Positions 33,202-42,180 are shown, counted from the stretch's first letter. The stretch: DNA of 64,000 nucleotides from Halolamina sediminis (GCF_001282785.1 NZ_CVUA01000001.1:2418001-2482000), one strand, 5' to 3'. The notes: a model not told the origin generated them from the sequence alone. Made by a program: numbers and translations.

Positions 33202-33814
33202 GCCGGGCCGACGCGCACTCGGGGTCGCCTTTTCCGACGGCGAGACCGTCTCGACCTGCGCGGGCGCCGTGGTCCGCGCCGACCGCGCGGTCGACGGGCT
33301 CGCCTTCGAGCGTTGCAGCGTCGGTGGCGACGACGCAACCGCCGCGACGGTCGCACTGGTCGATCGCATCGACAGACCCGACGTGTCGATCCTGCTGCTC
33401 GCGGGGGTCGCCCCCGCGTGGTTCAACGTTCTCGATCTGCCCCACATTTACGCCGAGACGGGGCTGCCCACGCTCTCGATCTCGTTCGAAGCCAGCCCCG
33501 GGCTCGCGCCCGCGATCCGTGAGCAGTTCGACGGCGAGGCCAGGGCGTGGCGGCTCGACGCCTACGAGTCGCTCCCGCCGCGGCGCTCGCTGTCGGTCAA
33601 CGACGAGCAGGTGTTCGTGCGCGGGGTCGGCGTCGACACGCCGGCTGCGACGACGGATCCGGGCGACGGCGACCTGCCGTCACTCGAACCGAACTGCGAG
33701 GCCGCACAGCTCGTCCGGGGGTTTACGCCGGAGGGGGGCCGGCCCGAACCGCTCCGCGTGGCACGAACCGCGGCCCGGGCGGGCAGGGAGCTGGGCGACC
33801 GACTCGACTCCTGA
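33197..33814 (+). CDS. DUF99 family protein (endonuclease dU-like), probable ATT start
   Basis: The protein has about 205 residues. DUF99 has been linked to nucleases acting on deoxyuridine in archaea. The body reads AGAVVRADRAVDGLAF, SILLLAGVAPAWFNVLDL and LPTLSISFEASPGL. Family members begin M-K/R-P-G-x-RALG; here IRPGRRALGVAFSDG is present, but its first codon is ATT at 33197 and no ATG, GTG or TTG precedes it in frame. The only standard start, GTG 33269, would remove the first conserved strand. Either ATT is used or the original ATG has mutated. Confidence 0.75.
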   Translation: MRPGRRALGVAFSDGETVSTCAGAVVRADRAVDGLAFERCSVGGDDATAATVALVDRIDRPDVSILLLAGVAPAWFNVLDLPHIYAETGLPTLSISFEASPGLAPAIREQFDGEARAWRLDAYESLPPRRSLSVNDEQVFVRGVGVDTPAATTDPGDGDLPSLEPNCEAAQLVRGFTPEGGRPEPLRVARTAARAGRELGDRLDS

Positions 33815-33859
33815 CCCCGGAGCGACGCCGATAAACCCCGCCAGTGCCAACCGAAAACG

Positions 33860-34150
33860 ATGAGCGAGGAGTCGCCCGAACCGTCTGTCGCGCCGCTGCT
33901 CGACGCGCTGTCGGTCCGGCGGAACGCCGCCGTCGGCGCCGCCGCCGGGGTCGCGCTGGCCGTGCTGGCGTACGTGTTCCGCCTCACCCGCGTCGCGGGA
34001 CCGTTCGCGGGCACCCGGGAGTTCCCTCTGCTCGGGGAGACGGGCTGGTTCCTGCTGCTTTCGTTCGTTCTCGCGTCGGCGGCAGCGCTGCTGGTGACGA
34101 CGCTGCTGACGCTCGTCTCGTTGGTCGGGCTCGTCCGATCGGAGACGTAG
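33860..34150 (+). CDS. Small two- or three-helix membrane protein
   Basis: The protein has 96 residues. After an acidic start (MSEESPEPS) there are membrane segments at about 23-42 and 62-92. SVRRNAAVGAAAGVALAVLA and the linker VAGPFAGTREFPLLGETGWF recur in haloarchaeal proteins of unknown function near DUF99 genes. The stop directly abuts the stop of the PhoU/RCK gene on the other strand. No transport motif is seen. Confidence 0.72.
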   Translation: MSEESPEPSVAPLLDALSVRRNAAVGAAAGVALAVLAYVFRLTRVAGPFAGTREFPLLGETGWFLLLSFVLASAAALLVTTLLTLVSLVGLVRSET

Positions 34151-35371
34151 CTACGCGTCGAACTCCCGCGGATCGCCGGCCATCGCCGAGAGCCGCTCGG
34201 TGCCCGCCCGCGTCCCCTTCGCGACGAGCACGTCGCCCGCCGAGAGTCGGGTGTCGGCGTCGGGGGAGACCACCCACTCGGTCTCCGCGCCCGGTCGGCG
34301 GACCGCGATCACGCGACTCCCCGTCTCGGTGCCGAGTTCGAGGTCGCCCAGCGTGTGACCCGCGATCTCGGCGTCCGCGGCGACCGCGAGGCGGACGATC
34401 ACCTCGTCGCTCTCCTCGACGGCGGCGGCGACGACGGGGTGGGCGTCCAGCCCGCGGAGCACCCCCTCGCTGATCTCCAGTGCGGCATCGCTGATCTCCT
34501 CCGTCGCGGCCGCGAGGTGGACCAGCCCCCGGAGCTCGATGGGGTCGTCGACGCGACTGGCCGCACGGAGCGTCCACGCCTCCAGCCGGGACTTGAGTGC
34601 ATCCACCTCGGCCTCGAGCTCGACGACCTCCTCGGCGACGGCCTCGCTGTCGAACAGCACCGAACCGTAGGCGAGATCGACCGCGAGCTCGCTGGTGTTC
34701 TTCATCGTGACGATCGAGCCGACCGCGCGTTCGAGGTCCTCGATCGGCGACGCCGTGGGCTCGGGCGGGTCGTACGCCTCGCCGGTCGCCGCCTCGTACA
34801 CCGCGGCCAGCCCCTCGTCGAGGCCGCGGAGCAAGAGCACGTCGCCGGCGCGGAGCTCGGTCTCCCTGTCGGGGTTGGTGATCCACGCCCGCTTGCCCGT
34901 CTCGCTGGCTCGGCGGACCGCGATGACGCGGACGCCGCGTGCGGTCTCCATGTTGATCTCGCCCAGCGTCCGGCCGGCGTACTCGGAGTCGGCCGCGACG
35001 GACGTCCGGACGAGCGCCTCGGTCGCTTCGGGGATCGCCGCCCGCATCGCTTCCGGGAGGCCGATGTCCTCGAGGACGATCTTCGCGATGTCGCCGGCGG
35101 CGTCGGCGATCTTCTCGGCGGCGCCGACGACGCCCAGCACGGGCGCCAGCTGCTCGGCGTCCTCGGGGCTGCGGGCGGCCATCAGCACGCTCATCCGGGC
35201 CTGCAGCTGGAGCACGTCCATCCGTTCTTCGAGAGCGAGCACCTCCTCGGCCAGTTCGTCGCTGCCCGACAGCACCGCGGAGTAGGAGAGGTCGATGAGC
35301 AGCTCCGCGGTGTCTTTCATCTCGGACAGCACCGCTTTCACGCTGACCGGCTCGTACTCGACGTCGGGCAT
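34151..35371 (-). CDS. Tandem PhoU plus TrkA-C (RCK_C) protein
   Basis: The protein has 406 residues in two similar halves. Each half has a PhoU-like helical bundle (ELLIDLSYSAVLSGSDELAE; ELAVDLAYGSVLFDSEAVAE) and a TrkA-C domain (TRTLGEINMET-like and GHTLGDLELGTETG; ending RAGDVLLLRG and SAGDVLVAKG). Such proteins regulate transporters, typically potassium or anion permeases, by sensing a cytoplasmic ligand. The upstream extension before ATG 35371 is Arg/Pro-rich and rejected. No transporter is adjacent. Confidence 0.9.
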   Translation of the reverse strand: MPDVEYEPVSVKAVLSEMKDTAELLIDLSYSAVLSGSDELAEEVLALEERMDVLQLQARMSVLMAARSPEDAEQLAPVLGVVGAAEKIADAAGDIAKIVLEDIGLPEAMRAAIPEATEALVRTSVAADSEYAGRTLGEINMETARGVRVIAVRRASETGKRAWITNPDRETELRAGDVLLLRGLDEGLAAVYEAATGEAYDPPEPTASPIEDLERAVGSIVTMKNTSELAVDLAYGSVLFDSEAVAEEVVELEAEVDALKSRLEAWTLRAASRVDDPIELRGLVHLAAATEEISDAALEISEGVLRGLDAHPVVAAAVEESDEVIVRLAVAADAEIAGHTLGDLELGTETGSRVIAVRRPGAETEWVVSPDADTRLSAGDVLVAKGTRAGTERLSAMAGDPREFDA

Positions 35372-35494
35372 GCCCGGCGGTTCAGCGGGACGGGGGATAA
35401 GGGTTGTCGGCCCGCAACGGGAGCGAGAACGGATTCTACACCTGAGCGGCCGGAACGGCAACGCTTTTTCGTCGACCGGCCGAACCCGTAGCCT

Positions 35495-36646
35495 ATGTCA
35501 GGAGAGGTTCAGAAAGGTCTGGAGGGTGTCGTCGTCGCGGAGTCAGAACTCAGCTTCATCGACGGGGACGAAGGGCGGCTGATCTACCGCGGCCACGACA
35601 TCGAGACGCTGGCGGCCGAGGCCAGCTACGAGGAAGTACTCTACCTGCTCTGGCACGGCTCGCTACCGACAGCCGACGAGCTCTCGGAGTTCACGGCGAC
35701 GATGGCCGAGGAGCGCGCCGTCGGCGACGAGGTGCGCTCCGTGCTCGCCGATCTCGCCGCGACTGACGAGTCGCCGATGGCCGCACTCCGGACCGCGGTG
35801 TCGATGCTCTCCGCGAGCGCCCCCGAACCCGACGCCGATCCCGAGGATCAGGCTGCCCGGCTCCGACAGGGTCGGCGGATCACCGCCAAGATCCCGACGA
35901 TCCTCGCGGCCTACCAGCGCCTGCGCGACGGCGAGGAGCCACTCTCGCCGCGCGAGGGGCTGAGCCACGCCGCGAACTTCCTCTACATGCTGACCGGCGA
36001 AGAGCCCGACGAGGTGGCCGAGGAGACGCTGGACATGGCGCTGATCCTCCACGCCGATCACGGGCTGAACGCTTCGACGTTCACGTCGATGGTGATCGCC
36101 TCGACGCTCGCGGACACGTACTCCGCGGTCGCCGGCGGCGTCGGCGCGCTGTCGGGCCCGCTCCACGGCGGCGCGAATCAGGACGTGATGGAGACGCTGA
36201 TCGAGGTCGACCGCTCCGACAAGGGCTCGGTCGAGTGGGCGAAGGCCGCGCTCGAACAGGGCCGGAAGATCCCCGGCTTCGGCCACCGCGTGTACAACGT
36301 GAAGGACCCACGGGCGGTGATTCTCGAGGAGAAGTCCCGCGACCTCGGCGACGCCTCCGGCGAGAAGAAGTGGTACGACCACGCCAACGAGATCGAGCAG
36401 TACCTCGTCGAGGAGCAGAACTTCGCCGAGAAGGGGCTGGCGCCGAACGTCGACTTCTACTCCGGGACGGTGTACTACCAGCTCGGCATCCCGGTCGACA
36501 TGTTCACCCCGATCTTCGCGATGAGCCGCGTCGGCGGCTGGGTGGCCCACGTGCTCGAACAGGTCGAGGACAACCGCATCATGCGGCCACGGGCGAAGTA
36601 CACGGGTGCGAAGGACGCGGAGTGGGTGCCGCTCGGGGAGCGATAA
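35495..36646 (+). CDS. gltA: Citrate synthase
   Basis: The protein has 383 residues. It condenses oxaloacetate with acetyl-CoA. The catalytic residues are visible: His in LILHADHGLNAST, His in SGPLHGGANQDV and Asp in PNVDFYSGTV, with PGFGHRVY and RPRAKYTG as oxaloacetate- and CoA-binding segments. The length is that of the shorter type II enzyme used by archaea. The gene starts at 35495 with MSGEVQKGLEGVVVAESELS and is a single unit. Confidence 0.96.
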   Translation: MSGEVQKGLEGVVVAESELSFIDGDEGRLIYRGHDIETLAAEASYEEVLYLLWHGSLPTADELSEFTATMAEERAVGDEVRSVLADLAATDESPMAALRTAVSMLSASAPEPDADPEDQAARLRQGRRITAKIPTILAAYQRLRDGEEPLSPREGLSHAANFLYMLTGEEPDEVAEETLDMALILHADHGLNASTFTSMVIASTLADTYSAVAGGVGALSGPLHGGANQDVMETLIEVDRSDKGSVEWAKAALEQGRKIPGFGHRVYNVKDPRAVILEEKSRDLGDASGEKKWYDHANEIEQYLVEEQNFAEKGLAPNVDFYSGTVYYQLGIPVDMFTPIFAMSRVGGWVAHVLEQVEDNRIMRPRAKYTGAKDAEWVPLGER

Positions 36647-36761
36647 CCGTCGATAGGTAGTCGGTTCTTACTCGGATTTCTTGGGTGGGTCGTTGGTTCG
36701 GTCGACGTCGAGACTGCGACCGCGAGCAGCAGCTCGCTTGATTTCCACGTCGGGACAGCAG

Positions 36762-37109
36762 CCGCGAACAGCACCTCGCTCGTAGACCACTTGTGACCGC
36801 ACCGCCCCGCACAGCCCATACACCTCCCCAGCCGACTCACTCGCTCACGTCCGTTCGCTCGTTCGTCCTCCGAGGGAGCAAAGCTCCCTCGTGCCCTCGC
36901 TCGTTTCACTCGCGAGGACCTCGCGCGCTCGTTCGCGCCGTCGCGCTCACGTCGCGCGCCACCGCCGGCTGCGGTGGCGGTAGCGGTGGACGCCTCGCCG
37001 GCGCCAGTGTGGCGCCGGCGGGGGGAGGGGTGGGGACTCGGTGCTGCGCCGGACCTCGTGTCCGGCGCCCTGCGGTCACAAGTGGTCTACAAACAAGATG
37101 CTGTTGCGG
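36762..37109. repeat. MITE-like element, copy 2 (inverted relative to copy 1)
   Basis: The left end 36762-36801 and the reverse complement of 37071-37109 share 20 identical inner bases, GTAGACCACTTGTGACCGCA. The interior includes hairpins GAGGGAGC-AAA-GCTCCCTC, GCCGGCGCC/GGCGCCGGC and GCGCCGGAC/GTCCGGCGC. Regions next to both ends match copy 1 (292-656) in reverse order. Additional CGCTCG-type repeats fill the middle. The element occupies most of the 510-base gap between citrate synthase and the MFS gene, and I see no gene in that gap. Confidence 0.7.
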
Positions 37110-37156
37110 TCGCAGTCGCCGTCTCAGAAGTCAACGGACGAAACCACGAACGCGAA

Positions 37157-38341
37157 TCACTCCCGGCCACGAAACACGATCACCGCGCTGCTCACCAGCA
37201 GACAGCCCACCAGCCCGACGAACGCGGTGTCGAAGTCGACGTACTGGCCGACGACGCCGACGTACGTCGCGCCCAGCGAGCCGATCCCGATGTAGACGCT
37301 GCGCATCGCGCCCAGATCGCCGCCCATGCTGTCGCCGGGGAACGAGTCCATCAGGTACGCCTGCATCACCGGCGGGTACGCGAGCAACCCCGCGGCGAAG
37401 ACGGCGACGCTCCCCAGCGCGACGACGGGCGTCGAGGCGACGACGAGGCCGACCAGCGCGGCGGCGGCGACGACCAGCACGGCCGGCGCGAGCAGCCCCC
37501 GCGGGACGTGGTCGCCCAGACCGCCGGCCAGCGGTTTCACGGCGGCGCCGACGACGAACAGCACCGCGAGCGACGCGTTCGCGACGACCGGCGAGAGCTC
37601 CTTCGCCTGGAGGTAGGTAGGGAGGAAGCTGGTCGCCGACTGCCAGGTGAACGCGTACAGCGCGTAGGCGACGAGCAGCCAGCGCAGCCGCGGGATTCCT
37701 AGGATCCGCCGGAACGTGTCGCCGACCGCCAGATCGACCGACGCGAGCTCGTACCCCTCCTCGCTCCAGACGTGGAGTAGCAGCGCGATCAGCAGCAGCG
37801 CGGCCGCGACCGGGGCAAAGGCCGCCCGCCACGTCGCCACCGCGATCACGACCGTCCCGATGCCGGCCGCGAGGATCCCGCCCACGTCGCCCGAGGCGGT
37901 GTGGAGGCCGAACGCGCGACCCCGCTTGACGACGAACAGGTCCGACACGAGCCCCCGCGCCGGCGTGGGGAAGAGCCCGACGCCGACGCCGATCACGACC
38001 GCGCCGAACAGGAACGCGAGGTACGTCGGCGCCGCCGAGAGCGTGAGAAATCCCACGGCCGCGAGTACGAGCCCGGCGACCAGCAGCGTCGTCCGGGAGA
38101 GCCGGTCCGAGAGACGCCCGCTGGGGTACTGGAGGACCGCGTACGTCCCCCAGACGACCGTGACGGCGAAGCCGGCGGCGCCGCTGCCGATACCCAAGTC
38201 CGTCTCGATGGCCGGCAGCAGCGGCGAGATGCTCAGCCGGCCGGCCTGCAGCAGCGCCCAGCCCAGCGAGACGACGAGCAGCAGCCGCCCCGAGTAGCCA
38301 CGGAACAGGTGCTCCTCGTCGGACGTCCGGGTCACGGCCAC
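37157..38341 (-). CDS. Major facilitator superfamily transporter
   Basis: The protein has 394 residues and about twelve hydrophobic segments. The cytoplasmic signature between helices 2 and 3 is YPSGRLSDRLSRTTLLVAG, and the corresponding motif in the second half is KPLAGGLGDHVPRG. A region LFPTPARGLVSDLFVVKRGR suits drug or organic-anion antiporters; the substrate is unknown. The start is GTG 38341 or GTG 38335; both give almost the same product. It is convergent with nothing and stands alone. Confidence 0.87.
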   Translation of the reverse strand: MAVTRTSDEEHLFRGYSGRLLLVVSLGWALLQAGRLSISPLLPAIETDLGIGSGAAGFAVTVVWGTYAVLQYPSGRLSDRLSRTTLLVAGLVLAAVGFLTLSAAPTYLAFLFGAVVIGVGVGLFPTPARGLVSDLFVVKRGRAFGLHTASGDVGGILAAGIGTVVIAVATWRAAFAPVAAALLLIALLLHVWSEEGYELASVDLAVGDTFRRILGIPRLRWLLVAYALYAFTWQSATSFLPTYLQAKELSPVVANASLAVLFVVGAAVKPLAGGLGDHVPRGLLAPAVLVVAAAALVGLVVASTPVVALGSVAVFAAGLLAYPPVMQAYLMDSFPGDSMGGDLGAMRSVYIGIGSLGATYVGVVGQYVDFDTAFVGLVGCLLVSSAVIVFRGRE

Positions 38342-38390
38342 ACTCTCGGAGCCGGGGGCACTTGAACGCGGGCGTCCCGGCCGTTCTCCC

Positions 38391-38801
38391 CTACTCCTCG
38401 TGGCGGTACGTCCGGGTGGACTCGCCGCGGAACCGCGGGCCCGAGCCGGCGGCCTCGAACCCGATCGCCTCCGCCGCGGCCCGCATCGCGTCGTCGCCCT
38501 CCCGGAGCACCAGTTCGACGGGCAGCCCCTCGGCGCGGGCGAAACCCAGCGGCTCCGCGAGCAGGCGCTCGCAGGCGTCGCGGTCCCCGCCGAACTGGGT
38601 GACGAACACCGCGTCCTCGCGGGCGTCGAAGCTCACGAAGCCCCGGAGCGCCGCGTCCTCGGAGTCGGCTGCCGCGTCGCCGTCCTCGACCAGCACGCGG
38701 ACGCTCCGCTCGTGGATCACGTTCCGGAGCACGGGCTCCGGCGCGTCGGTCAGGGCAGCCATCGCCGCCGCGTCGCGCTCGACCGCGTCGCGAACCTCCA
38801 T
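38391..38801 (-). CDS. GNAT-type N-acetyltransferase
   Basis: The protein has 136 residues. It opens MEVRDAVERDAAAMAAL, the usual first strand and helix of GNATs, and ends with GFEAAGSGPRFRGESTRTY. The pyrophosphate-binding loop (R/Q-x-x-G-x-G/A) is weak; FGGDRDACERLLAEP stands in its place. It may therefore be a diverged member. It lies 49 bases upstream of the MFS start on the same strand, so the two could share a transcript. Confidence 0.75.
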   Translation of the reverse strand: MEVRDAVERDAAAMAALTDAPEPVLRNVIHERSVRVLVEDGDAAADSEDAALRGFVSFDAREDAVFVTQFGGDRDACERLLAEPLGFARAEGLPVELVLREGDDAMRAAAEAIGFEAAGSGPRFRGESTRTYRHEE

Positions 38802-38888
38802 TGAACCACAGCTTCCGGTCGTGCCGCCTTAAACGCCGGGGGCGCGGCCGGCGTCGGATTGATTGTGCGGCCGACCGACCTCCCGAGT

Positions 38889-39623
38889 ATGACCGACAGC
38901 CCGAGCCCGCCAATCGCGCTCGTGATCGCGCTCACGCTCGCGGTCGGGGGGCTCGCCGTGAGCGGCGTCACCGGCCTGTTCGGCACGGTCGGCGGCGCAC
39001 TCGTCGGCGCGGGGACGAACCCCGACGCGGCGGTCCCCGTGCTCGTCGCCGTGGCGCTCGTGGCCTCGGAAGTCGGGTTCGTCGTCGTCGGCTACGCGTT
39101 CCGCCGGACCGACGACGGGCGCGATCTCGTCGTCGACTGGCTCGGGCGACCGGGCGCCCGCGACGTCGCGCTGATCGTCGGCACCACGGCCGTCCTCGTC
39201 GTGTTCAACCGAATCGCGTTCGCGGTCGGCTCGCTGCTCGGTATCGACCCCGCAACCGCCGTCTCGACGCCCGAGGAGCTCTCCGTCGCGGTACTGGCGT
39301 TCGTGATCCCCGCGATGCTGTTCGCGGTGGGGCCGGCCGAGGAGTACCTGTTCCGTGGGGTGATTCAGGGCTACCTCCGGCAGTCGTTCTCCGCCCGAGG
39401 CGCGATCGGCTGGAGCGCGGTGCTGTTCACGCTGGTCCACCTGCCGAACCTCCTCGCCAACCCCGAGTCGGGCGTGGTGTCGATCCCGGTCTGGCTGGGG
39501 ATCGGCCTCGTGCTCGGCTGGCTCTACGAGCGGACGGCGGCGCTGCTGGTGCCTGTCGCGGTCCACGGGCTGTACAACGTCGCCGTGATCTGTCTACTGT
39601 TCGCCGAACTGGGGATCGTGTAG
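38889..39623 (+). CDS. CPBP family intramembrane glutamic protease (Abi-type)
   Basis: The protein has 244 residues and about seven or eight membrane segments. The three motifs of the family are present: EEYLFRGVIQG (Glu pair and Arg), LFTLVHLPN (His) and HGLYNVAVI (His/Asn). These proteases cleave within membranes; bacterial relatives process prenylated proteins or confer bacteriocin immunity. The ATG at 38889 gives a natural N-terminus. It is convergent with the next gene, three bases away. Confidence 0.9.
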   Translation: MTDSPSPPIALVIALTLAVGGLAVSGVTGLFGTVGGALVGAGTNPDAAVPVLVAVALVASEVGFVVVGYAFRRTDDGRDLVVDWLGRPGARDVALIVGTTAVLVVFNRIAFAVGSLLGIDPATAVSTPEELSVAVLAFVIPAMLFAVGPAEEYLFRGVIQGYLRQSFSARGAIGWSAVLFTLVHLPNLLANPESGVVSIPVWLGIGLVLGWLYERTAALLVPVAVHGLYNVAVICLLFAELGIV

Positions 39624-39626
39624 GGG

Positions 39627-40460
39627 CTACCCGAGCAGTTCGTCCAGCCCCCGCGCGGGGTAGCCGACGACCGTGTCGACACCCGCCCCGTGGAGTCCCT
39701 CGACGCGACCCCGGACCGTCTCCTCGTCACCGACGATCGCGAAGTCCGTGCTCGCCGCCAGCAACACCTCGCGGGCGCGGCCGGTCGCCGCCGCGTCCGT
39801 CTCGTACTCGTCGGGCAGCGCGCGCCGGACGGGCGCACGCCGGGAGACGTACGCGCCGACGGCGTCGAGGATGGCGTCCTCGTCGTCGCTCAGGACGGTT
39901 GGCGCGTACACCGCGAGGTCGCCGTCGAAGCCGGCGGCCCGCAGCGCGCGGACGTCCCGCTCCGTCGAGCGCGAGAGCAGTTCGAACTGGGTCGCGCCGG
40001 TCGCGAGCGCGATCCGTTCGACGCCCTCGGTGCCGACCCAGGCGTCGGAGAAACGGTCGGTCGCCTCGCCGAGCCGCGGCGCGACCGCACGCTGGCCCTC
40101 CGCCTCGGTGAGGTAGGCGCCGTTGCCCGCGACGAGCACGCGGCCGACCCCATCGGGGATCGACGCCGACAGCGAGTCGTCGCCCAGCGGATCGAGCCCG
40201 TCCGCGCGGACGGGCGTGGTGACGCGCACCTCGGCGGTGTCGGCCAGCGCCCGGAGCGTCTCCGTGCCGGGGAACGCCTCGCGGCCCTCGTAGTCGACGA
40301 CCAGCGTCGACGCCGCGAGCTCGGTCGCGCGGGCGAGATCGACCTCGGTGGGCTTGAGCGCGACCGCGTCGATACCGACACGCGGGAACGGCCCGACGGC
40401 ACTGTTCTCGGTCGTTCGCTGGGCGGTGCTGTCGGGCTGTGTGGTGTCGGGTGTAGTCAT
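39627..40460 (-). CDS. Haloarchaeal TIM-barrel-like protein related to luciferase-type enzymes
   Basis: The protein has 277 residues. After a polar start, RVGIDAVALKPTEVDLARAT and then alternating strands and helices suggest a barrel. The end, FAIVGDEETVRGRVEGLHGAGVDTVV followed by YPARGLDELLG, resembles the C-terminal part of F420-dependent luciferase-like oxidoreductases, but the usual beginning of those enzymes is not recognisable. It could be a degenerate or specialised relative that lost the flavin site. Function unknown. Confidence 0.6.
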   Translation of the reverse strand: MTTPDTTQPDSTAQRTTENSAVGPFPRVGIDAVALKPTEVDLARATELAASTLVVDYEGREAFPGTETLRALADTAEVRVTTPVRADGLDPLGDDSLSASIPDGVGRVLVAGNGAYLTEAEGQRAVAPRLGEATDRFSDAWVGTEGVERIALATGATQFELLSRSTERDVRALRAAGFDGDLAVYAPTVLSDDEDAILDAVGAYVSRRAPVRRALPDEYETDAAATGRAREVLLAASTDFAIVGDEETVRGRVEGLHGAGVDTVVGYPARGLDELLG

Positions 40461-40586
40461 AGCTGGCGCTCGTTGGTGGTGCGGTAGCTGTACGAGAACT
40501 GCGCGGATTTAGAATCGCGGAACGCGATCCATCGCCTGTGCGGCCATGCACTCTCCCGTATCGTGGTCAACGGCATAAGCGTGTCG

Positions 40587-41210
40587 TCACTCCAGCAGCA
40601 CCGAGAACCCCCAGTCGACCGACTCGCCGGCACCGAGGTCGTCGGGGTCGGGGTAGCGGGCGATCGTCGTCGCGAAGCGGTGTTCGCCGACCGGGAGGCA
40701 GGCGTCCGCTTCGACGCCGGCGGCGTACAGTTCGAGGTCGGACGCGTGGCTCGCCCCCGGTTCGAGTGTGACCGTCAGGTAGTCGTCGGTGGTCCCCACG
40801 CCCTCGGTCAGCCGCCAGCAGCCGGGCTCGGCGGCGTACTCCCCGTCGGCCGGCAGTAGAGCGAGATAGCCACCCTCGGAGTACTGATACTCGAACACCG
40901 CCGCGCGGGCCTCGCCGATCGCGACCGTCTCGTCGCCCTCGTTCGTGATTTCGACCGCCAGCCCCGGCGGGTGGTCCTCGGTCGCGACCGGCTCGGTGAC
41001 CGTGACCTCGATATCGAGCGGGAAATCGGGCTCGTCGTCGACGCTCGCGAGGGTGACCGCCGGCCCGCCCGTGCCCTCGGGTCGTGTTTTGCCCGCGGAA
41101 TCATTCCCTCCCGGCAGGCCGCTCGTCGGCGTCCCGGCGGACGGCGCCGAGAGACAGCCCGCGAGGGGCAACAGTGAGGCGCTGGCGAGGAAACTCCGTC
41201 GGGTGTGCAT
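40587..41210 (-). CDS. Tat-exported lipoprotein, function unknown
   Basis: The protein has 207 residues. MHTRRSFLASASLLPLAGC has the twin-arginine pair and an LAGC lipobox, so the mature protein starts at Cys 19 and is lipid-anchored outside. A Gly/Thr/Ser-rich linker precedes one beta-rich domain (PDFPLDIEVTVTEPVATEDH, VAIGEARAAVFEYQYSEGGY, ATTIARYPDPD) that looks like an immunoglobulin-like or cupredoxin-like sandwich without metal ligands. It belongs to a haloarchaeal group of unknown function. Confidence 0.82.
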   Translation of the reverse strand: MHTRRSFLASASLLPLAGCLSAPSAGTPTSGLPGGNDSAGKTRPEGTGGPAVTLASVDDEPDFPLDIEVTVTEPVATEDHPPGLAVEITNEGDETVAIGEARAAVFEYQYSEGGYLALLPADGEYAAEPGCWRLTEGVGTTDDYLTVTLEPGASHASDLELYAAGVEADACLPVGEHRFATTIARYPDPDDLGAGESVDWGFSVLLE

Positions 41211-41278
41211 ACCTCAGAAAGGTGGCGAGAGCGCTTGAACGCTCCGTAGGGACAAAGGTGGGCTTGTCTCACACAAGT

Positions 41279-41532
41279 CACGGCATCGGCTCCGGGACCG
41301 CGCGACGGAGCGCGCGGTCGGTCGCGCGCCGTGATTGGTCTACACACAGCCGCGGCATCGTCTCCGCGGCCGGCGCACGGAGGCGTCACCAGAACGCGAC
41401 GCGTTCTGGTTGGCAGACGAGAGCGACGCTCTCGTCTACGCCGGCCGGTCGCGCGCCGTGATTGCTCTACACACAGCCACGGCATCGGCTCCGGGACCGC
41501 GCGACGGAGCGCGCGGTCGGTCGCGCGCCGTG
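41279..41532. repeat. Composite repeat: 55-bp perfect direct repeats around a double hairpin
   Basis: Bases 41279-41333 and 41478-41532 are identical. Both start CACGGCATCGGCTCC and are themselves rich in GCGCGC palindromes. Between them lie a variant of the same unit, the segment TTGGTCTACACACAGCC or a close copy, and the double hairpin at 41388-41436. The block fills the gap between the lipoprotein and Nudix genes, where no coding region is supported. Confidence 0.75.
41388..41436. repeat. Second copy of the double-hairpin module
   Basis: ACCAGAACGC, loop GAC, GCGTTCTGGT is followed after TGGCA by GACGAGAGC, loop GAC, GCTCTCGTC. Compared with 410-458, the first stem differs at several positions, each compensated on the other arm, while the second stem and the linker are unchanged. 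Confidence 0.75.
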
Positions 41533-41537
41533 GCTGG

Positions 41538-42137
41538 TTACACCGGGAACTCGGCCTCGGCGTCGACGACACGGTCGGGGCTCTCCGGCGCCCGCCAGTC
41601 GGTGGTGAGTTCGAGCAACTGCACCAGCATCCGTCCCGTCACGCCCCAGACGGTGTAGTCGCCGACGTTGAAGTAGTGGACGCGGACGTCGCCCAACTCG
41701 GGGCGCTCCCGGCGCTCGGACTCGTAGTTCGCGGGGTCGGTCAGCGCCGAGACGGGCAGCGTCGCGATCTCGGCGACCTCACGGTCGTCGGGCTCGTACT
41801 CGCGGTCGGGCACTTCCGCGACGAACGGGCGGATCGCGTAGCCGGAGGTCGTCGTGGTGTCGTCGAGTCGGCCGACGATCGAGGGGTCGGACTGCGGGAG
41901 GCCGATCTCCTCGAACGCCTCACGGCGGGCGGTCGCGGTCAGATCCGTGTCGAACGGCTCGTGACCGCCGCCGGGGAACGCCATCTGGCCGGGGTGGGAG
42001 CCGAGGTGGTCGGCCCGCTTGATGAACAGCAGCCAGGGCTCGCCGTCGCGCTGGACCACCGGCGCGAGCACGCTGGCCCAGCGCTCCGCGTCGGCGACCG
42101 TGACCGGCTCGTAGCTGCCGAGCCCCGACAGTTGCAT
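41538..42137 (-). CDS. Nudix hydrolase, CoA pyrophosphatase-like
   Basis: The protein has 199 residues. The Nudix box reads GGGHEPFDTDLTATARREAFEEIGL: the REAFEEIG core that binds the metal is intact, and the FPGGGHEPFD start resembles the CoA-diphosphatase subgroup (FPGG-x-x-x-x-x-D). It probably hydrolyses a nucleoside diphosphate linked to another group; the substrate is not certain. ATG 42137 starts MQLSGLGSYEP. The next gene upstream is 43 bases away on the same strand. Confidence 0.88.
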   Translation of the reverse strand: MQLSGLGSYEPVTVADAERWASVLAPVVQRDGEPWLLFIKRADHLGSHPGQMAFPGGGHEPFDTDLTATARREAFEEIGLPQSDPSIVGRLDDTTTTSGYAIRPFVAEVPDREYEPDDREVAEIATLPVSALTDPANYESERRERPELGDVRVHYFNVGDYTVWGVTGRMLVQLLELTTDWRAPESPDRVVDAEAEFPV

Positions 42138-42180
42138 ATCTCACTGTCGGCGGTAGTCGGTCAAAAACGCTTCGTCGGTC

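Noticed and set aside
34151-35491. Long plus-strand frame opposite the PhoU/RCK gene
   Set aside because: The translated product has no domain features; the minus strand has two clear PhoU-TrkA-C repeats.
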